Source: Clostridiales bacterium (GTDB lineage: Bacteria > Bacillota > Clostridia > Oscillospirales > JAAYXM01). Taken from it: a stretch of 7,281 bases of DNA. How positions within the stretch are numbered: the first letter of the stretch is position 1; each line of letters opens with the position of its first letter. The notes below the pieces were generated by a model. It was not told where the DNA came from and made no database searches. It saw nothing but the letters and a program-made list of their open reading frames with translations. Shown here in pieces: positions 1 to 5,416 of the stretch. A program made the translations under genes and the position numbers. Location of the stretch: contig JAAYXM010000050.1 in the NCBI GenBank assembly GCA_012515925.1, positions 1 to 7,281 on the forward strand, in the 5' to 3' direction.

Positions 1-1
1 C

Positions 2-142
2 GAAAGTAAAATGAGTATCGAAAACATTTCTTTTGAATGTGGTTTTTCTACCCAAAGGACATTTAACAGAGTTTTTTTTGAGCTCATTGGAATGACCCCT
101 AGTGAATACAGAAATAATGATTTAAACAAAATCAATGATTAA
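2..142 (+). CDS. AraC-family transcriptional regulator, C-terminal fragment
   Basis: The gene is open at the left window edge; only the last 46 residues and the TAA stop are visible. They match the second helix-turn-helix of AraC/XylS regulators: I-E-N-I-S-F-E-C-G-F-S-T-Q-R-T-F-N-R-V-F, then the typical family ending G-M-T-P-S-E-Y-R. This half normally contacts one DNA half-site. The ligand or sensor domain is outside the window, so the regulated pathway cannot be inferred. The visible coding sequence is AT-rich, unlike the spoVA and polysaccharide genes to the right. No gene follows it on the same strand; a strong terminator lies about 145 bases downstream. Confidence 0.88.
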   Translation, partial: ESKMSIENISFECGFSTQRTFNRVFFELIGMTPSEYRNNDLNKIND

Positions 143-195
143 AAAATGATACAGCGATGTTTTTGAGTTACGCCGAAAGGTTTAAAATGGGGGTC

Positions 196-219
196 GGGGG
201 GTCTAAATTTACGCCCCCC
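196..219. other. G6/C6 inverted repeat after the AraC-family gene
   Basis: Six G (196-201) and six C (214-219) can form an all-GC stem around a 12-base AT-rich loop. A second G5 run lies at 189-193, so the motif GGGGGTC occurs almost twice in tandem. There is no T-tract after the stem, so it is not a standard intrinsic terminator. It could protect the 3' end of the upstream mRNA, but this is inference. Otherwise I see nothing coding in 143-284. Confidence 0.35.
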
Positions 220-284
220 TCAATCAACACCAGTTCAGAAACAAAAAAAGAGCAGTATAAAACTGCCCAAAAATTTTCGTATAA

Positions 285-320
285 CAATAAAAACCGCTTG
301 AAATCAAGCGGTTTTTATTG
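285..320. terminator. Bidirectional intrinsic terminator
   Basis: A perfect 16-bp inverted repeat (285-300 and 305-320) with the four-base loop AAAT. The GC-rich core CCGCTTG/CAAGCGG is flanked by A5 on one side and T5 on the other, so it gives a hairpin plus U-tract on both strands. It lies between the converging AraC-family gene (+) and the tRNA unit (-) and probably ends both transcripts. Confidence 0.9.
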
Positions 321-323
321 TAT

Positions 324-337
324 CAACCTTTCGGTTG
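324..337 (-). other. Small GAAA-loop hairpin behind tRNA-fMet
   Basis: On the - strand this reads CAACC-GAAA-GGTTG, a 5-bp stem closed by a GNRA tetraloop. It starts five bases after the CCA end of tRNA-fMet and ends just before the intrinsic terminator. A stable stem here could stop or guide 3' trimming of the tRNA precursor. That role is inference; the fold itself is directly visible. Confidence 0.45.
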
Positions 338-342
338 TTTTA

Positions 343-419
343 TGGTTGCGGAGGCAGGATTTGAACCTACGACCTACGGGTTATGAGCCCGTCGAGCTAC
401 CGGACTGCTCCACTCCGCG
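343..419 (-). tRNA. Initiator tRNA-fMet (anticodon CAT)
   Basis: A 77-base cloverleaf on the - strand with anticodon CAT at 385-383. It has the two marks of initiator tRNA: the first base C faces A at position 72 (unpaired top of the acceptor stem), and the anticodon stem has three consecutive G-C pairs (GGG...CCC around the loop). The remaining acceptor pairs are complete, the T-arm contains GGTTCAAATCC, and the CCA end is encoded. It would start translation as formyl-methionyl-tRNA. It follows tRNA-Leu after a 9-base spacer and is surely cotranscribed with it. Confidence 0.97.
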
Positions 420-428
420 ATATATTTT

Positions 429-515
429 TGGTGCCGCTGACCGGACTTGAACCGGTACGATATTACTATCGAAGGATTTTAAGTCCTTTGTGTCTGCCGA
501 TTCCACCACAGCGGC
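429..515 (-). tRNA. tRNA-Leu (anticodon TAA)
   Basis: An 87-base class II tRNA on the - strand, with anticodon TAA at 481-479 in the loop CTTAAAA on the stem AAGGA/TCCTT. The acceptor stem GCCGCTG/CAGCGGC is perfectly paired, the discriminator base is A, and CCA is encoded. The long variable arm CGATAGTAATATCG folds as its own stem, as expected for leucine tRNAs. It reads UUA, and UUG by wobble. It is the first gene of a two-tRNA unit with the initiator tRNA downstream. Confidence 0.97.
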
Positions 516-539
516 ATAACATGTGCTTAACGCTCTAAT

Positions 540-568
540 AGAATAACATAATTGATTTTGCATGTCAA
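540..568 (-). promoter_or_regulatory. Sigma-A promoter of the tRNA unit
   Basis: On the - strand, TTGACA (568-563, a perfect -35) is followed by 17 bases and TATTCT (545-540, -10). Transcription should start near 533, about 18 bases before tRNA-Leu. Such a near-consensus promoter fits a stable RNA unit. It lets the tRNAs be transcribed independently of the sporulation operon that lies upstream on the same strand. Confidence 0.85.
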
Positions 569-650
569 CCCGAAACGGGAAGTTATTTTTTCTGTTTTTC
601 TGTTGAAAAATACAAGACAATACTGCTTTTGCGGTTTATCCGCTCCCAAT

Positions 651-1007
651 CTATTTTTTTTCGTGGGTGTTGAATATGAGCGACGCCAAAAACCCGAAAA
701 ACACGGACGCGGCAATTCCGGCGGCGGTGGCGGTTATCCCGCCCGAGAACGCGCCTAAAAAACCGTCTTCAATAACCGCGAGCCGCGTCCCCTTGGCAAG
801 CAGATAACCGAAGCCCAGCAGCGGCACGGTCGCGCCCGCCCCGCCCCACTCGACAAGCGGCTGATAAAGGCCGAGCGCGGTCAGAACAAAGCCCGCCAAA
901 AGATAGCCCGTTAAAATCCTGGCCGGCGTAAGCTTCGTGCGGTCTATCAGGATTTGCCCTATCGCGCAGAGTATGCCGCCCGTGAAAAACACCTTGATAT
1001 ACTCCAT
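651..1007 (-). CDS. spoVAE: Stage V sporulation protein AE (SpoVAE/SpoVAEb)
   Basis: A 118-residue hydrophobic protein of the SpoVAC/SpoVAE family, a subunit of the inner-membrane channel that carries calcium-dipicolinate into the forespore and out at germination. Family features: start M-E-Y-I-K, an early G-G-I-L-C-A-I-G-Q-I-L segment, then K-L-T-P-A-R-I-L, G-L-Y-Q-P-L-V-E, G-G-A-G-A-T-V-P-L-L-G-F-G, and D-G-F-L-G before the last membrane segment (about 92-112). Membrane segments lie near 5-22, 31-48, 58-72 and 92-112. I chose ATG 1007 because it matches the usual family start; a GTG at 1016 would add three residues and overlap spoVAD. It starts one base after the spoVAD stop (TGATATG), so translation is probably coupled. 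It is the last gene of the operon. Confidence 0.93.
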   Translation of the reverse strand: MEYIKVFFTGGILCAIGQILIDRTKLTPARILTGYLLAGFVLTALGLYQPLVEWGGAGATVPLLGFGYLLAKGTRLAVIEDGFLGAFSGGITATAAGIAASVFFGFLASLIFNTHEKK

Positions 1008-1008
1008 A

Positions 1009-2007
1009 TCAAACACTCAATTCTATCAGATGACATATCGCGGGTATGCTTTCCTTTTGCTGAACCGAAAGCACGGACTGCAAAGCGCCCGTCCCCGCGA
1101 AAAGTACGCGTTTTAAATTCCGCTTTTTTATTTCCTCAACTATATGCGCGCAGAACACCACCGCCGAGCACGCGGCCCCCGACCCGCCGGCGTGCGTGTC
1201 CTGCGTATTGCTGTCGAAAATCTCGCATCCGCAGTCAAAAAGCCTGTTTTCTAAGCTGATGCCCTCCATTTCGAACAGTTCGCGAAGAAGCCTCGCGCCC
1301 ACATGACCCAGATCCCCCGTGGCAATCATATCGTAATCCTTCGGGCTTGTGCCCGTGTTTTTCATATGCGTATATATCGTTTCAAAGGCCGCGGGCGCCA
1401 TCGCCGCGCCCATGTTGTTCGCGTCCGTGATGCCCCCGTCCTTTATCGCGCCGATTGTCGCCGCGGTTATAAACGGCGCGTTTTCACGCCGCGTCCCGAT
1501 AATCGCGCAGCCCGCGCCCGTAACCGTCCACTGCGCGGTGGGAGTGCGCTGCGCGCCGTACTCGAGCGGCGTCCTAAACTGGCGCTCCGCGGTGCAGAAA
1601 TGCGAGGAAACGCAAGCCGCCGTGTGGTTTATATAACCCGCGTTAACCATGAGCGCGCCGATAAGAATACCCTCCGCGAACGTGGAGCACGCGCCGTATA
1701 AACCCAAATAAGGCGTGTCCGAATCCCGGTGAGCGAACGTCGAGGCGATGCATTGGTTCAGCAAATCGCCCGAGATAATGCAGTCTATGTCCGCCTCGTT
1801 TAATTCGGCTTTTTTTACCGCGGTTTGGTACGCGTCATATTGAATCTTGCTCTCGGCTTTCTCCCAGGTCTTTTCGAGGTATTTCGCGTCGTCTAATATA
1901 ACGTCGAATTTCGCGGCGAGCGGGCCTTCGCCCTCTTTTTTGCCCGCGAAGCTTGCCGCGCCGATAATGCCCGGGGTCGAGCGGAGGACAATCGTTTTAT
2001 TATTCAT
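1009..2007 (-). CDS. spoVAD: Stage V sporulation protein AD (SpoVAD), dipicolinate-binding
   Basis: A 332-residue protein, about the length of known SpoVAD (roughly 335-340). SpoVAD is a thiolase/ketosynthase-fold protein at the forespore membrane that binds dipicolinic acid during its uptake. Visible marks: the start M-N-N-K-T-I-V-L-R-S-T-P-G, the nucleophile-elbow-like G-A-C-S-T (105-109, Cys107), S-S-H-F-C-T-A-E-R-Q-F-R (134-145), T-V-T-G-A-G (161-166), G-D-L-G-H-V-G (231-237) and the C-terminal H-A-G-G-S-G-A-A-C-S-A loop (272-282). The ATG at 2007 is preferred over an upstream in-frame start at 2109: it matches the family start, and GGAG (2021-2018) sits 10 bases upstream. The gene begins two bases after the spoVAC stop and ends one base before spoVAE. 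Confidence 0.96.
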   Translation of the reverse strand: MNNKTIVLRSTPGIIGAASFAGKKEGEGPLAAKFDVILDDAKYLEKTWEKAESKIQYDAYQTAVKKAELNEADIDCIISGDLLNQCIASTFAHRDSDTPYLGLYGACSTFAEGILIGALMVNAGYINHTAACVSSHFCTAERQFRTPLEYGAQRTPTAQWTVTGAGCAIIGTRRENAPFITAATIGAIKDGGITDANNMGAAMAPAAFETIYTHMKNTGTSPKDYDMIATGDLGHVGARLLRELFEMEGISLENRLFDCGCEIFDSNTQDTHAGGSGAACSAVVFCAHIVEEIKKRNLKRVLFAGTGALQSVLSVQQKESIPAICHLIELSV

Positions 2008-2009
2008 TG

Positions 2010-2453
2010 TTATCTGACTCCGGAAAAGAAAAGTATCAGCCCGTATATGACCGACGCGGAAAAGCCGAAAACCAATACCGGGCCCGCGAGCGTAAACATT
2101 TTCGCGCACATGCCGAGAACAAAGCCCTCGCTCTTAAACTCGAGCGCCGCGGATACTATCGAATTCGCGAAGCCCGTAATCGGGACCAGACTCCCTGCGC
2201 CGCCGAACTTGCCTATGGCACCGTACAGGTCAAGTCCGGTAAGCAGCGACGCGGCACCGATAAGCACCACCGAGGTGGCCGCCGACGCGTCGTCAATCGA
2301 GAGATTAAAATAATAAAACATATTCGCGAGCCCCTGGCCGACACAGCATATTAAACCGCCCGTTATAAACGCGCGCAAAAGGTTTGCCGCGTGTGGAGAT
2401 TTCGGCATCGTATCGCCGACATATGCCATATATTCCCGCTTTGTCATTTTCAT
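2010..2453 (-). CDS. spoVAC: Stage V sporulation protein AC (SpoVAC)
   Basis: A 147-residue membrane protein and first gene of the spoVACDE operon. In Bacillus subtilis, SpoVAC forms the mechanosensitive channel part of the calcium-dipicolinate transporter in the spore inner membrane. Signature stretches: A-F-I-T-G-G-L-I-C-C-V-G-Q (28-40), G-K-F-G-G-A-G-S-L-V-P-I-T-G-F-A-N-S (81-98), E-F-K-S-E-G-F-V-L-G (105-114) and M-F-T-L-A-G-P-V-L-V-F-G (119-130). Membrane segments lie near 27-48, 60-78, 86-102 and 119-142. I chose ATG 2453 because AGGTGAG lies 10 bases upstream; an in-frame GTG at 2468 would add five residues but has no well-spaced ribosome binding site. It resembles SpoVAE over G-G-A-G..V-P..G-F, as expected for related subunits. 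Confidence 0.93.
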   Translation of the reverse strand: MKMTKREYMAYVGDTMPKSPHAANLLRAFITGGLICCVGQGLANMFYYFNLSIDDASAATSVVLIGAASLLTGLDLYGAIGKFGGAGSLVPITGFANSIVSAALEFKSEGFVLGMCAKMFTLAGPVLVFGFSASVIYGLILFFSGVR

Positions 2454-2495
2454 CGCGCTTTCACTCACCTTAAATGCGTCGCTAATCCTTGCGAA

Positions 2496-2525
2496 TATTG
2501 TTTGCGCTATTTTGTCCCAATATTC
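2496..2525 (-). promoter_or_regulatory. Candidate sigma-G-type promoter of spoVACDE
   Basis: On the - strand, GAATA (2525-2521) fits the sigma-G -35 pattern G-H-A-T-R. After 18 bases comes AACAATA (2502-2496), which matches five of seven positions of a CATWMTA-type -10. The start would be near 2489, about 36 bases before the spoVAC ATG. spoVA operons are known to be transcribed in the forespore by sigma-G. The -10 match is imperfect, so this is a candidate only. Confidence 0.4.
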
Positions 2526-2651
2526 TTGAATTAATTTACAAATACCACTTTTTATTATGTTTTGGATAATAAAAGTTTCATATATTGTATAAAATGCTTT
2601 ATTTTGATAAGATTACACGGAATAATTTTATTAAAAAAAATATCTAAACTG

Positions 2652-2680
2652 TTTACACAAATATCATTTTGTGTTAATAT
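2652..2680 (+). promoter_or_regulatory. Sigma-A promoter of the polysaccharide operon
   Basis: TTTACA (2652-2657) and TAATAT (2675-2680) are separated by exactly 17 bases, a good housekeeping promoter. Transcription should start near 2687, leaving a leader of about 110 bases before the dehydratase gene. No other convincing promoter is visible up to 6229, so it probably drives all four genes on the right. Confidence 0.75.
2655..2674. promoter_or_regulatory. Operator-like inverted repeat inside the promoter
   Basis: ACACAAA (2655-2661) and TTTGTGT (2668-2674) form a perfect 7-bp inverted repeat with a 6-base centre. It fills the spacer between -35 and -10. A wider pair, GTTTAC (2651-2656) and GTAAAC (2685-2690), encloses it. 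A dimeric protein bound here would block RNA polymerase. I do not recognise the site as that of a named regulator. Confidence 0.45.
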
Positions 2681-2744
2681 ATACGTAAACTCAAATTTCA
2701 GATTTGTTACAGTACTGTTATTGATTAATTACTTTTATTTATTG

Positions 2745-2764
2745 CTTTGCTGAACCTTGCAAAG
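2745..2764 (+). promoter_or_regulatory. Leader hairpin covering a Shine-Dalgarno
   Basis: In the leader RNA, CTTTGC (2745-2750) pairs with GCAAAG (2759-2764) around an 8-base loop. The right arm includes AAAG of the strong ribosome binding site AAAGGA (2761-2766). A shorter alternative pairs CCTT (2755-2758) with AAGG (2762-2765), also hiding the site. The two pairings exclude each other. Translational control is inference from these pairings. Confidence 0.35.
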
Positions 2765-2774
2765 GAAATAAAAT

Positions 2775-2798
2775 ATGAAAGTAGGAATGTACATATGA
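2775..2798 (+). CDS. Possible seven-residue leader peptide
   Basis: A micro-ORF, M-K-V-G-M-Y-I then TGA, begins eight bases after AAAGGA (2761-2766), a stronger ribosome binding site than that of the next gene. Its TGA (2796-2798) overlaps the ATG (2795-2797) of the dehydratase gene as ATGA, so termination would place ribosomes at that start. It has no meaningful domain; any role would be through translational coupling. Such a short frame can arise by chance, so it is a weak call. Confidence 0.3.
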   Translation: MKVGMYI

Positions 2799-4711
2799 AA
2801 TTCCGCGCAGATCAGGCGGTATTCATACTCGGCGACGCCGTCGTCTGTACTTTTTCAATTTTATTAGCGGTTTGTCTTAGATATGATTGGAATGTTGACG
2901 CGTACATACATATAGATCAGATGTTTATTTATTCCGTTATTTCAATCGTTTCGATTATCGGGGCTGGCGTCGTTACGGGCGCCTACAGCAGTATATGGAC
3001 GTTTATCGGGTTTATAGAGGTTGTGCGGCAGGCTCTGATTGCCGTCATGTCCGCGATTGTGCTTTTTATTTTCAAGTTAGTCGGTGTTATTGATATTCCG
3101 GTGTCGGTGATTTTCATCTACTTCGGGATCGTGTTCATATTGACCACGGCTATCAGAAGCACCCAGCGGATAACCAGATGGATTATGACAAACAGATACC
3201 GCCAGAACGGCGATGTGAACCGTGTTGTGGTTGTCGGCGCGGGCGCCGCCGGCGCAATGCTTATCAAAAGGCTTCGCGCCAACTCGCTTGACGGTATTTA
3301 TCCCGTTGCCGCGGTTGACGACGACCCTGCCAAAAAAGGGATGCAGATTTCCGGTGTAAGGGTTTCCGGCGGATTAGACGATATAGAATACGTAGTCTCA
3401 AAATATCTCGCGGACGAAATAGTTATCGCCATCCCCTCGGCGAGCTCCGAGGAGCTTACCAATATTTACAACCGCTGCAAGTCCGCAAAAAAACCGATAA
3501 AGGTTTTCCAAAGCGTCGTCGATATTGAAGGCTTTCTGGCCGGCAATAAAAAGGCGCTCCGGGAGGTGTCTATTGAGGACCTCCTGTTCCGCGATGCCGT
3601 TAAGTCTGATATGTCAATCGTAAAAGAGTATATTTCCGATAAAACGATTCTGGTTACGGGCGGCGCGGGCTCTATCGGCTCCGAAATCTGCCGTCAGGTT
3701 CTTGAATACGGCTGCGGAAAGCTGATTGTTTTCGATTTGCACGAAAACGGCTTGTTTGAGCTTAACGAGGAATTGAAGGACCGCTTTGACAACTCGCGCT
3801 ACCGGCTTTGCATGGGTTCCGTCCGGGACGAGAAATGCCTGTCCCGGGTGTTTGACGAATACAGGCCGGACATGGTTCTGCATGCCGCGGCGCACAAGCA
3901 TGTCCCGATGATGGAGTGTAATCCGTTCGAAGCGGTTAAGAATAATATATTCGGTACGCTTAACACAATCAGATGCTGCTTAAAATACGGTACGAAACGG
4001 TTTTTACTTATATCTACCGACAAAGCGGTTCATCCTACTAACGTCATGGGCGCAACTAAGCGCGCCGCCGAGCTTCTTGTTCAGATTTACAACGGGCAGG
4101 GCTGCGATATGTGCGCCGTCCGGTTCGGTAACGTTCTCGACTCAAACGGCAGCGTTATTCCGATTTTCCGCCGTCAGATTGCCGAGGGCGGGCCTGTTAC
4201 GGTTACGCATCCCGACGTCACCCGGTATTTTATGACCATTCCGGAAGCCGTTTCCCTGGTTCTGTCCGCCGCGGTTATCTCACAGGGCGGCGAGATATTT
4301 ATTTTGGATATGGGTAAGCCGAGGAATATATTCGAACTCGCGAAAAATATGATATCCCTCTCAGGTTACACGCCTGATAAGGATATTAAAATAAAGTTTG
4401 TCGGTTTAAGGCCGGGCGAAAAGCTCTATGAGGAGCTTTCCCACGACAGCGAAGACGTTTCCCGAACCGAGCACGAAAAGATATTCGTCCTGCGCGCGGA
4501 AAAGCCGAACGTCAAAAAGGTGAACGATTATCTCAATAAGCTCGGGGACATTATATACGAGGAACATGACAGCCTTAAACTCAGAAATATGCTGTTCTTT
4601 ATGATTGGGGAAGAGGGTGACCATAAAAAGCAAACGCAGCTTCGATACGCACGGGACGAGGAACCTTGTCTCATCGCGAATTTTGATAAGAAAGTCAATG
4701 CCGGGGGATAG
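2795..4711 (+). CDS. Membrane-anchored UDP-sugar 4,6-dehydratase (CapD/PglF family)
   Basis: A 638-residue protein of the CapD/EpsC/PglF/WbpM type, which removes water from a UDP-N-acetyl-hexosamine (usually UDP-GlcNAc) to give the 4-keto-6-deoxy sugar used for modified amino sugars in capsule, exopolysaccharide or glycan linkers. Four membrane segments lie near 7-28, 44-62, 76-95 and 101-120. Then come a Rossmann-like domain with V-G-A-G-A-A-G (147-153) and the catalytic SDR domain with T-G-G-A-G-S-I-G-S (288-296). The active-site stretch S-T-D-K (407-410), M418 and K422 (N-V-M-G-A-T-K) shows the Met-for-Tyr form typical of the large membrane enzymes. L-R-P-G-E-K-L-Y-E-E-L (538-548) is also typical. 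ATG 2795 is chosen because AGGA (2783-2786) lies 8 bases upstream; a TTG at 2747 would add 16 unlikely residues. The exact sugar substrate cannot be fixed from sequence. Confidence 0.93.
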   Translation: MKFRADQAVFILGDAVVCTFSILLAVCLRYDWNVDAYIHIDQMFIYSVISIVSIIGAGVVTGAYSSIWTFIGFIEVVRQALIAVMSAIVLFIFKLVGVIDIPVSVIFIYFGIVFILTTAIRSTQRITRWIMTNRYRQNGDVNRVVVVGAGAAGAMLIKRLRANSLDGIYPVAAVDDDPAKKGMQISGVRVSGGLDDIEYVVSKYLADEIVIAIPSASSEELTNIYNRCKSAKKPIKVFQSVVDIEGFLAGNKKALREVSIEDLLFRDAVKSDMSIVKEYISDKTILVTGGAGSIGSEICRQVLEYGCGKLIVFDLHENGLFELNEELKDRFDNSRYRLCMGSVRDEKCLSRVFDEYRPDMVLHAAAHKHVPMMECNPFEAVKNNIFGTLNTIRCCLKYGTKRFLLISTDKAVHPTNVMGATKRAAELLVQIYNGQGCDMCAVRFGNVLDSNGSVIPIFRRQIAEGGPVTVTHPDVTRYFMTIPEAVSLVLSAAVISQGGEIFILDMGKPRNIFELAKNMISLSGYTPDKDIKIKFVGLRPGEKLYEELSHDSEDVSRTEHEKIFVLRAEKPNVKKVNDYLNKLGDIIYEEHDSLKLRNMLFFMIGEEGDHKKQTQLRYARDEEPCLIANFDKKVNAGG

Positions 4712-4714
4712 AAA

Positions 4715-5416
4715 ATGGAATTAGATTTAAAAAAACTTTTTACAATTCTATGGCAAAAGGCCTGGATAATTATCACCATCTTTATTTTAGGTGTGGTCAT
4801 GCTGTATTTGTACAGCACGTATTTTCTTACACCGCTTTACACGTCGTCCGCTACCTTGTACGTTACCAATAACAAGGAACGCCCCACGAGCGCCATAACA
4901 ACGAGCGATATCGTGGTTTCGAAGGAATTGGTGAACACCTGTATCGTTATCATAAAAAGCAATTCCGTATTGAATAAGGTGGTTGAGAAAACGGCGCTGG
5001 GGTACGACCCGGACGATATCAGGAAAATGATTTCCGCGGGTTCGGTTACCGAAACCGAGGTTTTAAGCCTCAGGGTTACCAATCCCAGCAAACAACACGC
5101 ACAGATTTTAGCAAATGCGATTATCGAGATAGCGCCGGCCGAAATCGTCAAGATTATCAAAGCGGGCGCGGTTGAGGTTATTGACCCGGCAAACCTGCCG
5201 GAGAACAAATCTTACCCGAACGTGCCCAAAAACAGCATTTTAGGCGGAATCGTGGCTTTGATACTGGCCGTCGTTATTATTCTGTTAGTCGAAATATTCG
5301 ATACGCGTATCAAGTCGGAAGCGGATCTGACAAACGCGTTCGACATTCCGATTATCGGTGTTGTGCCTTCGCTGGAGCAAGATATCGAGAAAATTAAGAA
5401 GGGCAGGATCGCATGA
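4715..5416 (+). CDS. Wzz/CpsC-like chain-length determinant and BY-kinase modulator
   Basis: A 233-residue polysaccharide co-polymerase protein of the Wzz/CapA/CpsC/YwqC kind. It sets polymer length and, in Firmicutes, activates the partner tyrosine kinase through its cytoplasmic end. The first membrane segment is near 17-36, followed by P-L-Y-T-S-S-A-T-L-Y-V, the usual start of the outer domain. The proline-rich motif before the second membrane segment is clear (D-P-A-N-L-P-E-N-K-S-Y-P-N-V-P, 157-171), and that segment spans about 174-192. A short cytoplasmic tail (193-233) contains D-T-R-I-K and I-P-I-I-G-V-V-P, typical of the kinase-contacting end. The ATG lies three bases after the dehydratase stop, with GGGGGA (4703-4708) as ribosome binding site. 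Its stop overlaps the next start by ATGA. Confidence 0.93.
   Translation: MELDLKKLFTILWQKAWIIITIFILGVVMLYLYSTYFLTPLYTSSATLYVTNNKERPTSAITTSDIVVSKELVNTCIVIIKSNSVLNKVVEKTALGYDPDDIRKMISAGSVTETEVLSLRVTNPSKQHAQILANAIIEIAPAEIVKIIKAGAVEVIDPANLPENKSYPNVPKNSILGGIVALILAVVIILLVEIFDTRIKSEADLTNAFDIPIIGVVPSLEQDIEKIKKGRIA

Larger units (their letters stand above)
2454..2794. other. AT-rich divergent intergenic region
   Basis: These 341 bases separate the leftward spoVA operon from the rightward polysaccharide operon. They hold the spoVA promoter candidate (2496-2525), a 9-bp AT-only inverted repeat TTTTATTAT/ATAATAAAA (2550-2558 and 2566-2574), the sigma-A promoter of the right operon (2652-2680) and its leader. 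A 63-codon open frame here (from 2562) is AT-rich, resembles nothing I know and has no ribosome binding site; I do not call it a gene. Confidence 0.6.

Noticed and set aside
189..219. G-quadruplex
   Set aside because: Only two G-runs lie on one strand; a stable intramolecular quadruplex needs four, so a simple hairpin is the better reading.
569..590. CCCG-AAA-CGGG hairpin followed by a T-run on the + strand
   Set aside because: It has the look of a weak terminator, but no gene on the + strand leads into it; the stem is only four base pairs and it overlaps the upstream edge of the tRNA promoter.
631..643. Hairpin GCGG-ATAAA-CCGC after spoVAE as a terminator
   Set aside because: Only four base pairs, and it is followed by AAAAGC rather than a T-tract on the - strand. 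No convincing terminator separates spoVAE from the tRNA unit.
1303..1701. Arg-rich open frames opposite spoVAD
   Set aside because: They are antisense shadows of a well-supported gene, with amino-acid composition typical of reverse-frame translation of GC-rich coding DNA.
2008..2109. Longer SpoVAD start at 2109
   Set aside because: It would add 34 residues that are just the spoVAC 3' end read in another frame; the family start M-N-N-K and a well-placed GGAG support 2007.
2709..2718. Perfect palindrome ACAGTACTGT in the leader
   Set aside because: Ten bases is short, and it does not match a site I know, such as the Firmicutes LexA box. Noted only as a possible extra site.
2562..2753. A 63-codon open frame in the intergenic region
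   Set aside because: It lies in very AT-rich DNA, overlaps the operon promoter and leader, lacks a ribosome binding site and has a composition (Ile/Leu/Phe/Tyr/Asn) expected of random AT-rich translation.
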